Notes under the pieces: generated by a model | Databases searched by the model: none | Told to the model about the DNA's origin: nothing | What the model saw: the letters and a program-made list of their open reading frames with translations, nothing else | Shown: one piece after another, positions 19,139-27,574 of the stretch | How positions within the stretch are numbered: position 1 is the stretch's first letter | Layout: each line of letters opens with the position of its first letter | Position numbers and translations under genes: made by a program | Origin: Candidatus Bathyarchaeota archaeon BA1 | GTDB taxonomy: Archaea; Thermoproteota; Bathyarchaeia; Bathyarchaeales; Bathyarchaeaceae | Reading direction: 5' to 3' | Length of the DNA stretch: 58,451 nt | Assembly (NCBI GenBank): GCA_001399805.1 | Contig: LIHJ01000026.1 | Location: 1-58,451 of the forward strand

Positions 19139-19612
19139 ATGAGTAAGGATATCCTAACTGGACGCCCGCTTCGTCCGCTCCGCCTGCTTCGCATGCTATA
19201 TGAGCAAGGCAAACCCGTGACAACCTCCACGATACAAGTAAAGCAAAGTGAATTGGCAAAACAGCTTAACATCAGCAGGCAAGCATTAAATGTTCACTTG
19301 CGCAAGCTTCGGGATCAAGGGCATATTCGAACTGGCAGGGGGTTCATTGATGTAACAGAAAATGGTTTGAGCATGCTGGGGGTGTCAGTGAACCCTGTCT
19401 TCGTGTTTATTAAGGTTTCCCCTCTGAAAAGGGGGGAGGTCTACCAAAAAATAGTAAATTTTCATGTTCAGCGTGTTTTCAGGGTGGCTGGCGACATGGA
19501 TGCCATTCTAATCGTGGAGCAGGGAAATCTTAATGAGGTTCTTAGAAAATTGGCCTCGGTGGATGGGGTTCAAGACACGAAATCTTATATCGCCATTCAA
19601 GCCGTGAAGTAG
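19139..19612 (+). CDS. Lrp/AsnC-type regulator (HTH plus RAM-like domain)
   Basis: This 157-residue protein has a winged helix with the clear helix-turn-helix QSELAKQLNISRQALNVHLR (about 37-56) and a wing (GHIRTGRGFIDVTENG). A C-terminal RAM-like alpha/beta domain follows (VFVFIKVSPLKRGEVYQKI, then RVAGDMDAILIVEQG), which in Lrp proteins binds effector amino acids and forms oligomers. The order is standard. It lies 17 bases before sucC on the same strand, so it may respond to metabolites and control the sucCD operon or itself (inference). Confidence 0.88.
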   Translation: MSKDILTGRPLRPLRLLRMLYEQGKPVTTSTIQVKQSELAKQLNISRQALNVHLRKLRDQGHIRTGRGFIDVTENGLSMLGVSVNPVFVFIKVSPLKRGEVYQKIVNFHVQRVFRVAGDMDAILIVEQGNLNEVLRKLASVDGVQDTKSYIAIQAVK

Positions 19613-19629
19613 TTTCCGGAGGCTCTTCC

Positions 19630-20778
19630 TTGAAGCTCTTTGAGCATGAAGCCAAGGCCATCTTCTCCAAATATGGAATACCAACCCCTCCTGGAGGACT
19701 GGCAACCTCCCCATCACAAGCTCGTGAGATAGCCACACGACTCAACACCCCAGTCGCTGTCAAGGCCCAGGTTCTCGTCACAGGTAGAGGAAAGGCTGGC
19801 GGTATCCTCTTCGCACGATCACCCGCAGAAGCTGAGCTTGCTGCAGGGAAACTGTTGAGCGCAGAGATAAGGGGGGTTAGGGTTCGAAGCGTTTTGGTGG
19901 AAGAGTGGGTACTTGTAAAGAAGGAGCTGTATTTTGGCATAACCATAGATCGCTCAAATCGTAGTTATGTGGCCATAGCCTCCTCTGAGGGTGGGATGGA
20001 GATTGAGGAGGTCGCCGCGGCGATGCCGGAAAAGATAGTGAAGGTTTTTATTGAACCCTCATGTGGGTTTCATCTTTATCATGCTATCCAGATGGCTAAA
20101 AGACTGGGCTATAGAGGAAGCCAGATGCTGAATCTCGCCACCCTCTTTCTCAACCAATACAGGATATCCATGGACTATGATGCTGAATTGATCGAAATGA
20201 ACCCACTTATCGAAACGCCTGAGGGGAAATTTGTGGCAGCAGATACCCGCCTCATCATAGATGATAGTGCCCTATATCGTCACTCAGAGTTTAAGGAACG
20301 ATTGATAGAGGAGGTTGAAACCGGGCTAACCCCACAAGAGCTGGAGGCCCGAAAGAGCGGATTGGCCTACGTCAAGCTTGAGGGGGATATCGGCGTGATT
20401 GGAAATGGTGCGGGCTTGGTCATGGCCACCTTAGACATCATCCTTCTGTATGGGGGAAACCCCGCAAACTTCCTCGATGTGGGTGGGGGCGCCTCCGCGG
20501 ATAAAATGGCCCTAGCCCTCAACCTCGTTCTGTCCGATCCAAAGGTTAGAGTGGTTTTCATCAACATTTTGGGTGGAATCACCAGATGTGACGAGATCGC
20601 CAAAGGCATTTTGGAGGCAAGAAGAAGGATCGGTATTCTTAAACCCGTAGTCATTAGGTTGATGGGAACTAATGAGGAGGAGGGAAGGCGACTCCTCACG
20701 GAGGCGGGCCTCCATGTTCTAGATAGCATGGAAGAGGCCGCGAAAAGGGCAGTGGAGATGATCACAGCTGAGGGATGA
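19630..20778 (+). CDS. sucC: Succinyl-CoA synthetase (ADP-forming) beta subunit
   Basis: SucC with SucD interconverts succinyl-CoA and succinate with ATP or GTP. The ATP-grasp domain spans the N-terminal part (EHEAKAIFSKYGIPTPPG; AVKAQVLVTGRGKAGGI; ELYFGITIDRSNRSYV; EMNPLIETPEGKFVAADTR). A CoA-ligase-like domain follows (GVIGNGAGLVMATLD; FINILGGITRCDEIAKGI). Its 382 residues fit the family. The start is TTG at 19630. SucD begins 3 bases after the stop. A wider acyl-CoA range, as in archaeal NDP-forming acyl-CoA synthetases, cannot be excluded. Confidence 0.95.
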   Translation: MKLFEHEAKAIFSKYGIPTPPGGLATSPSQAREIATRLNTPVAVKAQVLVTGRGKAGGILFARSPAEAELAAGKLLSAEIRGVRVRSVLVEEWVLVKKELYFGITIDRSNRSYVAIASSEGGMEIEEVAAAMPEKIVKVFIEPSCGFHLYHAIQMAKRLGYRGSQMLNLATLFLNQYRISMDYDAELIEMNPLIETPEGKFVAADTRLIIDDSALYRHSEFKERLIEEVETGLTPQELEARKSGLAYVKLEGDIGVIGNGAGLVMATLDIILLYGGNPANFLDVGGGASADKMALALNLVLSDPKVRVVFINILGGITRCDEIAKGILEARRRIGILKPVVIRLMGTNEEEGRRLLTEAGLHVLDSMEEAAKRAVEMITAEG

Positions 20779-20781
20779 ACT

Positions 20782-21654
20782 GTGGGCATCTTTGTGGATA
20801 AGCACACCAAGGCTATCGTTCAAGGCATCACTGGGGCACAAGGGAGTTATCATACGAGGCTCATGCTGGATTATGGAACCCAGATTGTTGCGGGTGTGAC
20901 ACCGGGGAAGGGAGGAAAACAAGTCCACGGTGTCCCGGTTTATGATACCATGAAAGAAGCCGTGAGAGAGCATGAAGCAAATGCCACCGTCATCTTTGTT
21001 CCCGCCCCCTTTGCCGCTGATGCCTCCTTTGAGGCCATGGAGGCAGGGTTAAAAATCGTAGTAATCATCACCGAGCATATCCCTGTGAAGGACGCCATAC
21101 AGGTTATGGCACACGCGAAACAGCATCGTGTTGTTGTTATCGGTCCTAACACGCCGGGGATCATCACGCCTAGTGAGTGCAAGCTTGGGATCATGCCGGC
21201 CCATGTTTTTAAGTCAGGGATTGTGGGGGTAGCTTCGAGAAGCGGGACTCTAACTTATGAGATTGCTGTTGGGCTCTCCGCGAAGGGTTTGGGGCAATCT
21301 ACTTGCATAGGTTTGGGAGGCGACCCTATCACCGGATTAAGCTTCGTCGATGTCCTTAGAGAGTTTGAGGGGGATAAGCAAACGAGGGCGGTTGCCTTGA
21401 TTGGTGAGATCGGTGGAAACCTGGAGGAATTGGCAGCGGAGTTCATCTCCGCTAAGGGGTATGCCAAGCCCGTTGTAGCTTTTATCGCTGGCAGAACAGC
21501 TCCTCCTGGGAAGAGGATGGGACACGCTGGGGCCATAATCATGGGTAGGGCTGGAACCGCTCAAAGCAAGGTCGAAGCCTTCCGGAGGGCAGGTGTTAGC
21601 GTGGCTGAAAAACCCAGCGATGTGGCGAAATTGTTGGCTGAGAGGATACGGTAG
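20782..21654 (+). CDS. sucD: Succinyl-CoA synthetase (ADP-forming) alpha subunit
   Basis: This is the 290-residue partner of SucC. The CoA-binding Rossmann domain begins [39 protein letters not shown] and [21 protein letters not shown] are standard motifs. The phosphorylated His lies in [13 protein letters not shown]. The start is GTG at 20782, tightly coupled to sucC. The operon is Lrp-type gene, sucC, sucD. Confidence 0.96.
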   Translation: MGIFVDKHTKAIVQGITGAQGSYHTRLMLDYGTQIVAGVTPGKGGKQVHGVPVYDTMKEAVREHEANATVIFVPAPFAADASFEAMEAGLKIVVIITEHIPVKDAIQVMAHAKQHRVVVIGPNTPGIITPSECKLGIMPAHVFKSGIVGVASRSGTLTYEIAVGLSAKGLGQSTCIGLGGDPITGLSFVDVLREFEGDKQTRAVALIGEIGGNLEELAAEFISAKGYAKPVVAFIAGRTAPPGKRMGHAGAIIMGRAGTAQSKVEAFRRAGVSVAEKPSDVAKLLAERIR

Positions 21655-21719
21655 AAAAGTATATTTGCTTGGAGTAAATCTGAAGCCTGATTAAGTCTGT
21701 GCATGGAGGAGGTTACACG

Positions 21720-21881
21720 ATGCCAATTACGGACCCATTCAAAAAGACTCTTGCTCAACAGCACAGGCTATATATGAAGATCTGTCGGGAGTGTGGGGCA
21801 AGGAACGCATCAACTGCCACCAAGTGTAGGAAGTGTAGAAGTAAGAACCTACGTTGGAAGAAGCGCGAAGTCATCAGATAA
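21720..21881 (+). CDS. rpl40e: Ribosomal protein L40e
   Basis: This 53-residue large-subunit protein has the L40e zinc knuckles CRECGARNASTATKCRKC and a basic end (KNLRWKKREVI). I chose the ATG at 21720 because the family starts just before DPFKKTLAQ; a frame reaching back to 21699 would add seven residues. GGAGG lies about 11 bases before the chosen ATG. It is on the sucCD strand after a 65-base gap. Confidence 0.95.
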   Translation: MPITDPFKKTLAQQHRLYMKICRECGARNASTATKCRKCRSKNLRWKKREVIR

Positions 21882-22056
21882 CTATCTTCTATCCTCAATA
21901 ACTTTCCGCAAAAACTTTGCAGATCAACCTCCATGAGGGGCTTCATTGTTTAGCGATCGGAAATCCATTGTTCAACAAAGGAGGAGGCTGGTAGATGAGA
22001 CGGACTCTCTATTAAAAACTGGAATTTAACCGCAACTTTCTTCGAAAGTTGACTGA

Positions 22057-22626
22057 TTAAGATTTTATTTTTATGATGAGCCAGACGAGCTTCTTGGCGA
22101 AGTTTCTGACGGTTCTTAACCCCTCCTCATCTTTCATCACTTCACCTCTCTCCCTTCCAAAGGCAATGTTCCAGTAGGTGGAGCCGGGGATTATCATCCC
22201 TTGATGGAAGAAGAAGAACATGAGCTGGGCGAAGGTGAAGTTTTGGCCGGCTCTCCTCGCGACCACCATGGGCCCGCCCACCTTGTTCTCGAAGACCCTC
22301 CCCCTCGCACCTGACACATAGCCCGCCCTAGCGATCAATGCCATAATCTTTGGTGTGGCTGAACCGTAGTACACAGGCGAGGCAAGGATGATCCCATCTG
22401 CCTCAACCATCTTGTCAAATATGGGTGGGAAGTCGTCCTTTATGTGGCATTCCTTTGTTTCCCTACATGTCAAACAGGCGTCGCAGGGCTTGATCTCCTT
22501 ACCAGCCAGCCTGACCACCTCGGTTTCTGCGCCCTCTTGCGCCGCGGCCCTCAACGCCTCAACCACAAGGCACTCGGTGTTCCCGCCAACTCTAGGGCTC
22601 CCAACCACACCCAAAACCTTAACCAT
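22057..22626 (-). CDS. Iron-sulfur flavoprotein / NADPH-dependent FMN reductase
   Basis: This flavodoxin-fold protein of 189 residues has the FMN phosphate loop GSPRVGGNTE and the second FMN region SPVYYGSATPKIMALIARAG. A four-Cys cluster motif CDACLTCRETKEC (Cx2Cx2Cx5C) is typical of archaeal iron-sulfur flavoproteins, which pass electrons from ferredoxin or NAD(P)H. I prefer the ATG at 22626, behind GAGGA, over an upstream start at 22653. It is isolated between L40e and tRNA-Pro. Its physiological substrate is unknown. Confidence 0.9.
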   Translation of the reverse strand: MVKVLGVVGSPRVGGNTECLVVEALRAAAQEGAETEVVRLAGKEIKPCDACLTCRETKECHIKDDFPPIFDKMVEADGIILASPVYYGSATPKIMALIARAGYVSGARGRVFENKVGGPMVVARRAGQNFTFAQLMFFFFHQGMIIPGSTYWNIAFGRERGEVMKDEEGLRTVRNFAKKLVWLIIKIKS

Positions 22627-22935
22627 AACGGATCTTCCTCTTTTCTGAATCAATGTCCTTTTCCCTCAAATACTTTTTCAAAGAATTAAAGTAAATGTAT
22701 GATAAGGTCAAGCCAGGGGAGGAGTTCACGTTAGCACTTTCACAACTTACGAGTGAGCGATGGACTAATGTAACGTTGAGAATTTGAGGTGGGAATCCAC
22801 CGAGATATAAAAGAACGAGGGCATCATCACAGAGGGGTTGGATCAAAAATCCAGGGACAAAAACAACAGGGGTGTACCGCAGAGACATGAGAAGCGAGAG
22901 CGTAGCCTATCATATACGATGTGAATTATATTTGG

Positions 22936-23038
22936 TGGGGCTGCCCGGATTCGAACCGGGGTCCCGAGAGTTCTCTGCTGGAGGCCCTCCCTCTGGCTCC
23001 CAAGTCTCGGAGCCTAGACCAAGCTAGCCGACAGCCCC
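22936..23038 (-). tRNA. tRNA-Pro(TGG) with intron
   Basis: The minus strand folds into a cloverleaf. The acceptor GGGGCTG pairs with CAGCCCC, and the T arm is CCCGG-TTCGAAT-CCGGG. The anticodon stem CGAGA/TCTCG carries loop CT-TGG-G..C, giving anticodon TGG. An intron of about 28 nt (around 22971-22998) follows position 37, the canonical archaeal site. The discriminator is A and CCA is not encoded. Confidence 0.88.
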
Positions 23039-23141
23039 ATCTGAATAGACTAGAACCCATAATAAAAACGTTAAGCTCCATTGACCAGAGGCTCTTTATG
23101 AAAGCTCGAAAGATTAAGGAATTGTGAAGACGGTACCGTAA

Positions 23142-23447
23142 AAAGCCTTTCAGAAATTTGGTGACCCAAATCTCCTCAAAATCAGACTATATGACTCAAG
23201 GCATTGGTTTGGCACAATGACATACTACAAAACAAGAGACCTATTCTATGTCAAATATGCACTAGGACACAGAAACATCAACAACACTCTAATCTACGTT
23301 CATCTAGCAGAACAACTGTATCCTAAAAGTGATGAATGGACACATGGGATAGCAAAAACAATAGATGAGGCATGTCGGTTAATAGACATTGGTTTCGAGT
23401 ATGCGACAGAGATGAATGGAGCTAAAATCCTCAGAAAGAGAAAATAA
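23142..23447 (+). pseudogene. Tyrosine recombinase C-terminal remnant
   Basis: The 102-codon frame encodes the end of an archaeal XerC/phage-type integrase. YDSRHWFGTMTYYKTRD holds the catalytic Arg region, and YALGHRNINNTLIYVHLAEQ holds the HxxH/W-like site and the Tyr nucleophile. The N-terminal DNA-binding half and first catalytic Arg are missing and a TAA at 23139 precedes the frame, so it is inactive as encoded. It lies about 100 bases from the 5' end of tRNA-Pro. This hints at an old integration event, but no duplicated tRNA end was found next to it. Confidence 0.75.
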
Positions 23448-23873
23448 ACCCCCTCTTTTTTCTTTATATCATGATTAGAATACTTCACATGAAACACCCA
23501 TATTATGGATAGTGGAATCGTATCTTAACAAATAAGGTCTACAGAGAATAACCCTTAGAAGGTCTCAGCCCCTTTTATTTGTTCATCAATGCATTTTTCC
23601 TTTCGGTGAACAATTGAGAGCCGAGTTTTTGTCTTCCCTCATTATTTTCTTTTTACCATTTTCGTTCACATATTGTATTGTGTGATATGAAAGTAGTAAA
23701 GTTATTGTCGTAAATATTTGCTTATGGTTTGTTGTGCTAGACCCATTTTTTAAGAGATCTCTTTTTGTGTTAACCCTCTTTTCGAATTTTTTGTTTCTTC
23801 TATTATGGAGTTTGAAACTTTTTTTACTCTTTTTTGTTTAGCAAATACTGTGTTAAACAATTACTCTATGTTT

Positions 23874-24234
23874 TTATTTCCGTAGCTCCCATTTTTTCCC
23901 ATGCCTTAGAGCCTCTTTAGGTGTCACGATTCGTGTTTTTGTTCGGTTGTTAATTTTCAATTTTGAAAGTAGATTCCCTTCTATGGCGTCTCCGAAATCT
24001 CTATCTGTATCAGTAGGATAACCATGATGTGTAGGTTTTATGGAGCCCCCATTTTTTAATGATGTGTAAACTGCACTTCATCAAATCCAAAATGAATTTC
24101 CATCATATTGGGGTTCATGGAATATCCCACTTTCGACCTTTTTTAATAAATCTAAGCTATGGCAATTTATGGAGCTTCCCTTTTTGATTGTTATACTATC
24201 TGTGTGACCTGTTAAGGCTTTTGATGAGTGCCAT
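23874..24234 (-). pseudogene. Eroded gene of unknown family (about 120 codons, several frameshifts)
   Basis: From an ATG at 24234 with GGAG before it, the minus strand encodes MALIKSL, then in another frame HTDSITIKKGSSINCHSL and LLKKVESGIFHEPQYDG. Then comes FDEVQFT, and after another shift KNGGSIKPTHHGYPTDTDRD, FGDAIEGNLLSKLKINN and TPKEALRHGKKWELRK, ending at the TAA at 23874. The pieces are collinear and use plausible codons, so this is a decayed gene. I do not recognise it. The surrounding 23448-24383 interval is T-rich and holds nothing else I can support. Confidence 0.55.
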
Positions 24235-24383
24235 AAAATCTCCTATTATAGCTCTGGCTCTACCTAAGATCAAGGCGCCCCATAATCATGTAAGCAAGTG
24301 GGTGTGGATATATTTCTCACCTAAAAAGGCTTATAGGTTTCATAAAGCATCCTAATAAACCTGAAAGCTCAAGTTGATTGTGT

Positions 24384-24483
24384 GCCCCGGTAGCTCAGCG
24401 GTCAGAAGAATGTGACAACAGCAACGGCCTTGTATATAAATAAAGACAGCCGTAGGTCGCGGGTTCGAAACCCGCCCGGGGCT
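24384..24483 (+). tRNA. tRNA-Thr(TGT) with two introns, one in the D arm
   Basis: Removing two insertions gives a 73-nt cloverleaf: acceptor GCCCCGG/CCGGGGC, D stem GCTC/GAGC, anticodon stem ACGGC/GCCGT with loop CTTGTAA (anticodon TGT), T arm GCGGG-TTCGAAA-CCCGC. The insertions are about 14 nt at 24407-24420, splitting the 3' strand of the D stem, and 13 nt at 24435-24447 after position 37. Without removing the first, the D arm cannot pair. Confidence 0.85.
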
Positions 24484-24915
24484 CTACTGACTTCTTCATA
24501 TTGAGATACGTTTTAGATAGCATTTGAATAAAATGTGGCCGTTCTCCTACTTTCCACACCCCCTCCCTCAGGGTCCTAGGTATATCCATCTCTCTGTCTC
24601 GCTGTGCGTCTGTGTGTATGCAAGGCGTCAGCCTTGCCCGGGCTGGGCTATGTGCGCCAAATAGCACTGTTTAATCTTGGTCTTTCCTTGAATTTAGTCC
24701 CTGGGAAGATAAGAACAGTGGGAAGCTCGGATCAAGAAAATTGCTATTTAAAGTGTTACTTAGGATCGTGTGGGTAGAGGTCTCTACAAGCGGGCGGGTT
24801 GATAAGCGGTGGTGAAGATTTGAAAATGCATTGCCCTACAGTTTATTCTAGTAGCGGTTGAATGAACATCCATCAAACTTAAGTGTTATGGACGATGAGG
24901 AATTATCTAAATCAT
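24484..24915. other. Intergenic region without recognisable gene
   Basis: No supported gene lies between tRNA-Thr and the metallo-beta-lactamase gene. The minus-strand frame reaching into the tRNA (GFEPATYG) is the usual false frame made by tRNA sequence. A pyrimidine-rich stretch with TCTGTCTCG/TCTGTGTG repeats occurs near 24590-24620. Confidence 0.5.
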
Positions 24916-25542
24916 TTATGGTTCCTTCATAAACTGGATAAATTCTTCGAGGGTGCGCTTTTCTAAGGTATGGTTGGTCTTTCTTTCAAACTCAATTGTG
25001 GAGCTGGGCCTTTCACCGTAGTTGTGCCCGGGATAAACTTCGATGCTGTCATCTAGAGAAAGGATCTTGCTAAAAAGAGAATAGTACATGTCCTTTGAGC
25101 TGCCCCCTGGCAAGTCTGTTCGGCCGCATTCCCCTACAAAGAGTGTGTCGCCGGTGAAGAGTTTTTTGTCAACGAGGAGGCAGATGCTGTCATGGGTGTG
25201 GCCTGGTGTGTGAATAACCCTTACAACAAGGTTGCCCACCTTTACGTGATCTTGATCCGTGACCGCGATGTCCTTGGGAAGTGGAGCACTCGTATGCATG
25301 ACCACCCTGGCCCCCGTCTCTTTCTTTAATTGGCTGTTTCCGCCCGTGTGATCCGCGTGCGAGTGAGTACAGAATATGTACTTCACATCAACCTTGAGCA
25401 GCCTCGCCCGCGTTAAGACCTCCTCAACACCATATCCAGGGTCAACCACAGCCGCCTCCCTAGTTCGTTCATCGCCAAAGATATAAGTGAAGTTTCCGTC
25501 ACCACCCACAAGGATCTGAACAAAGATCACTAGCCTTCCCAT
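24916..25542 (-). CDS. Metallo-beta-lactamase fold hydrolase (glyoxalase II / ETHE1-like)
   Basis: This 208-residue enzyme has the two-metal signature THSHADHTGG, then HTPGHTHDSICLL, GDTLFVGECGRTDLPGG and a final PGHNYG. The GECGRTDLPGGS segment followed by YSLFSKIL resembles the ETHE1/persulfide-dioxygenase and related hydrolase branch more than classic glyoxalase II, but the true substrate (thioester or persulfide) cannot be decided. No signal peptide is present, so it is cytoplasmic. It stands alone with long flanking gaps. Confidence 0.9.
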   Translation of the reverse strand: MGRLVIFVQILVGGDGNFTYIFGDERTREAAVVDPGYGVEEVLTRARLLKVDVKYIFCTHSHADHTGGNSQLKKETGARVVMHTSAPLPKDIAVTDQDHVKVGNLVVRVIHTPGHTHDSICLLVDKKLFTGDTLFVGECGRTDLPGGSSKDMYYSLFSKILSLDDSIEVYPGHNYGERPSSTIEFERKTNHTLEKRTLEEFIQFMKEP

Positions 25543-25587
25543 CCCTTGATGCTTCCAGACGATGGTATAAATAGCTGGAGGTTGATG

Positions 25588-25812
25588 TTAGAAGTTATCT
25601 TGTCTTGTTGCTACCACAATGTTGGGCTGAAGACCATATGTAGTTTTAAACAATACGAATACGGTGTAGATGCCCTTACATAAGCCGCTGGTCAGCTTGA
25701 AGTTTTCGCTATCACTGGTGGCGAACCCGGGGTACTTGCCATCAAATAGGACGGCCGATATAGAAGCGCCCAACAATGGCGTTCCTCCAGTGGTGGTCAC
25801 CCTTTCAGACAT
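25588..25812 (-). CDS. Short beta-sandwich-like protein, possibly a fragment
   Basis: A 74-codon frame with strand-rich sequence (TTGGTPLLGASISAVLFDGK; LCKGIYTVFVLFKTTYGL). It resembles a single carboxypeptidase-regulatory-like (CNA-B type) repeat found in archaeal surface proteins. It lacks a signal peptide and transmembrane segment. It may therefore be the last piece of a larger surface protein or a chance frame. It lies 45 bases upstream of the metallo-beta-lactamase gene on the same strand. Confidence 0.4.
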   Translation of the reverse strand: MSERVTTTGGTPLLGASISAVLFDGKYPGFATSDSENFKLTSGLCKGIYTVFVLFKTTYGLQPNIVVATRQDNF

Positions 25813-26064
25813 CGAGCAGATGGCTCAGCTAAATATTTGCGTTTAAGGTTTCCTTCACCTTTAAATGTGTTAAATCCCAAATGTTATCTCTCTTTCAAAC
25901 ATATATATTGTTTAACGCTATTAAGTTTTGAAACAATTGAACACAACCAAGGTCATAGAACTGGCTCGGAAAACTGTGTTTACGAAGTTAGATTCTACAG
26001 ACTCGTGCTTATAAAGATGAAATGGCATTGAATTACACAGATATTACTTGCGAAGTGTTGGAGA

Positions 26065-26823
26065 TTGTCTGTATCTTTGATCCAAAGCTATCTTGAGAAC
26101 ACAAGGCTCCAAAAACTTTTGGAGGAGCTCAAGGCTCCAAATATTGAGGTGCTCATTGAGGAGATTGGGCATTTCACTGAAAAGGAGGCGGAGAAGAGAG
26201 ATCAAATCGTCTTGGGCTACTTTGGTGAAGGTGGGGTGAATCGCATTGTGGACTCTATTGTTGGCTGTTTGCTTTCACCACCTCGGTTGAGGAAGGGCGC
26301 TGAGGTTTTAGATGTGGGCGCTGGATCTGGCCTCTTCACATTAAGGGTGGTGGATAAATTGCGTCCACACCTGCCCAGAGCGTCCTTCTACGCCATGGAT
26401 GTCACGCCAGGCATGTTACAGGCATTGTCAAGCAAGACCTCAGAGATTGTGCCATTCCTTGGGGTGGGAGAGAACATTGCCGGAAGTGTGGAGCACGCGA
26501 GAAAATACTTTAGGGTTCCGAAGAAGTTTGATGCCGTGTTCTCAACCCTTATGTTACATCACTGCCCAGAAGTCGAAAAGGTGTTTGGAAGCGTGAGGGA
26601 TGCTTTGAAGGCTGGTGGAAAAGCCGTGTTTATCGATCTCTGCAAGCACCCCTTCAAGGAGTTTATGGAGATGGGGGACGTACACCTTGGTTTCCAGCCA
26701 GATTGGATTGAGACTATGGCTAAAAAACACTTTTCTGAGGTTCACGTGGAGAGGATGCCCGGGATTTGTTGCGAATGCTCCGGTCGGTCGGCTGAACTCT
26801 TTTTGGCTCTCGTGATGCCGTGA
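26065..26823 (+). CDS. Class I SAM-dependent methyltransferase
   Basis: This 252-residue protein has a helical N-terminus (1-65) and a Rossmann core with motif I EVLDVGAGSGLFTLRVV, an acidic motif II (YAMDVTPGMLQAL) and a post-II segment (FDAVFSTLMLHHCPEVEKVF) like the UbiE/Methyltransf_11 group. The C-terminal Cys-containing part (GICCECSGRSAEL) is unusual. The substrate is unknown. The start is TTG at 26065, with GGAGA very close upstream, so the exact start is uncertain. Confidence 0.82.
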   Translation: MSVSLIQSYLENTRLQKLLEELKAPNIEVLIEEIGHFTEKEAEKRDQIVLGYFGEGGVNRIVDSIVGCLLSPPRLRKGAEVLDVGAGSGLFTLRVVDKLRPHLPRASFYAMDVTPGMLQALSSKTSEIVPFLGVGENIAGSVEHARKYFRVPKKFDAVFSTLMLHHCPEVEKVFGSVRDALKAGGKAVFIDLCKHPFKEFMEMGDVHLGFQPDWIETMAKKHFSEVHVERMPGICCECSGRSAELFLALVMP

Positions 26824-26862
26824 TAAGATTTAAGACCATCCATTCATTTTTTAATTGGAAAG

Positions 26863-27570
26863 ATGGAGGTCTTGATGCGGGTCAGATTGTTGAGGGGAGT
26901 TGTTGTGGATTTTGAGCCTTGGTTGTATGTGATCGCTGTGGTGGGCGCGGCTTTAGCGGTCTTGTTATTAATTTATGTTATGGGAGTTGGAAGGAGGAAA
27001 GGTGAGGGAAAGGCGCCAATGGAGGAGGTGCCAGGGGTGAGGGAACCGTGGCCCCTATTAAAGGCGGAGCGTAGTGTCATGCCCGACGAGGCGAGGAAGG
27101 CTCGTGATGAGCTTAGGACGATGGACTTGGAGAGGGAGATTCTTAGCTATGCGATCCGACGCCTTTACGAGGCTCAGGCAGAGGGAAAAATCAGCGAGGA
27201 GGAGCGGGATCGCCTTGCCCATCGATACAAGTCGAGGATGATGAAGATTAAGGAGGGGATCTCAAAGAGTGAATCTGTGGTGGCGCTGCATGAGTTAGAG
27301 GCCATGCGGGAGGACCTCGCCAAGCTGTTTAGTGAGCGCTTCGACGAGATCAACAGAAAGATTGAAGAGGTGAGGTCTCGTATGGAGGTTAAGCCTGCGG
27401 TGGAGGTGCCCACCGCTCCCACAGCCCCGCCTGAAAAAGAGAGAAGGAGGGTTCGAAGGCGTCGTCCTCCTCCCCCAAGCAAAACCGAGGCTGAAAAGAG
27501 GATTGAGGAGATCAAGGGCGAGGTGGAGAAGGTTCTGGAAAGGCTAGGGCAGATTGAGATTGAGGCGTGA
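26863..27570 (+). CDS. Membrane-anchored coiled-coil protein of unknown function
   Basis: This 235-residue protein has one N-terminal transmembrane helix (about 20-42, YVIAVVGAALAVLLLIYVMG) and then a long charged cytoplasmic part. Helical coiled coils (EREILSYAIRRLYEAQAEGK; LEAMREDLAKLFSERFDEIN) and a very basic Arg/Pro tract (RRRVRRRRPPPPS) precede a final helix. Small membrane-anchored coiled-coil proteins of this kind are common in archaea but uncharacterised. Its end runs up to the rpiA start, so the two are likely co-transcribed. Confidence 0.8.
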   Translation: MEVLMRVRLLRGVVVDFEPWLYVIAVVGAALAVLLLIYVMGVGRRKGEGKAPMEEVPGVREPWPLLKAERSVMPDEARKARDELRTMDLEREILSYAIRRLYEAQAEGKISEEERDRLAHRYKSRMMKIKEGISKSESVVALHELEAMREDLAKLFSERFDEINRKIEEVRSRMEVKPAVEVPTAPTAPPEKERRRVRRRRPPPPSKTEAEKRIEEIKGEVEKVLERLGQIEIEA

Positions 27571-27574
27571 AAGC

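Noticed and set aside
22619..22888. Minus-strand 89-codon frame upstream of the flavoprotein
   Set aside because: It overlaps the start of the flavoprotein and has no protein-like pattern.
23448..24383. CRISPR array in the T-rich region
   Set aside because: Some similar strings (GGAGC...CCATTTTTT) recur, but spacing and length are irregular and no true direct repeat exists.
24395..24667. Minus-strand 90-codon frame containing RAGFEPATYG
   Set aside because: It overlaps tRNA-Thr; the GFEPATYG string is the well-known false protein made by reading tRNA T-arm sequence.
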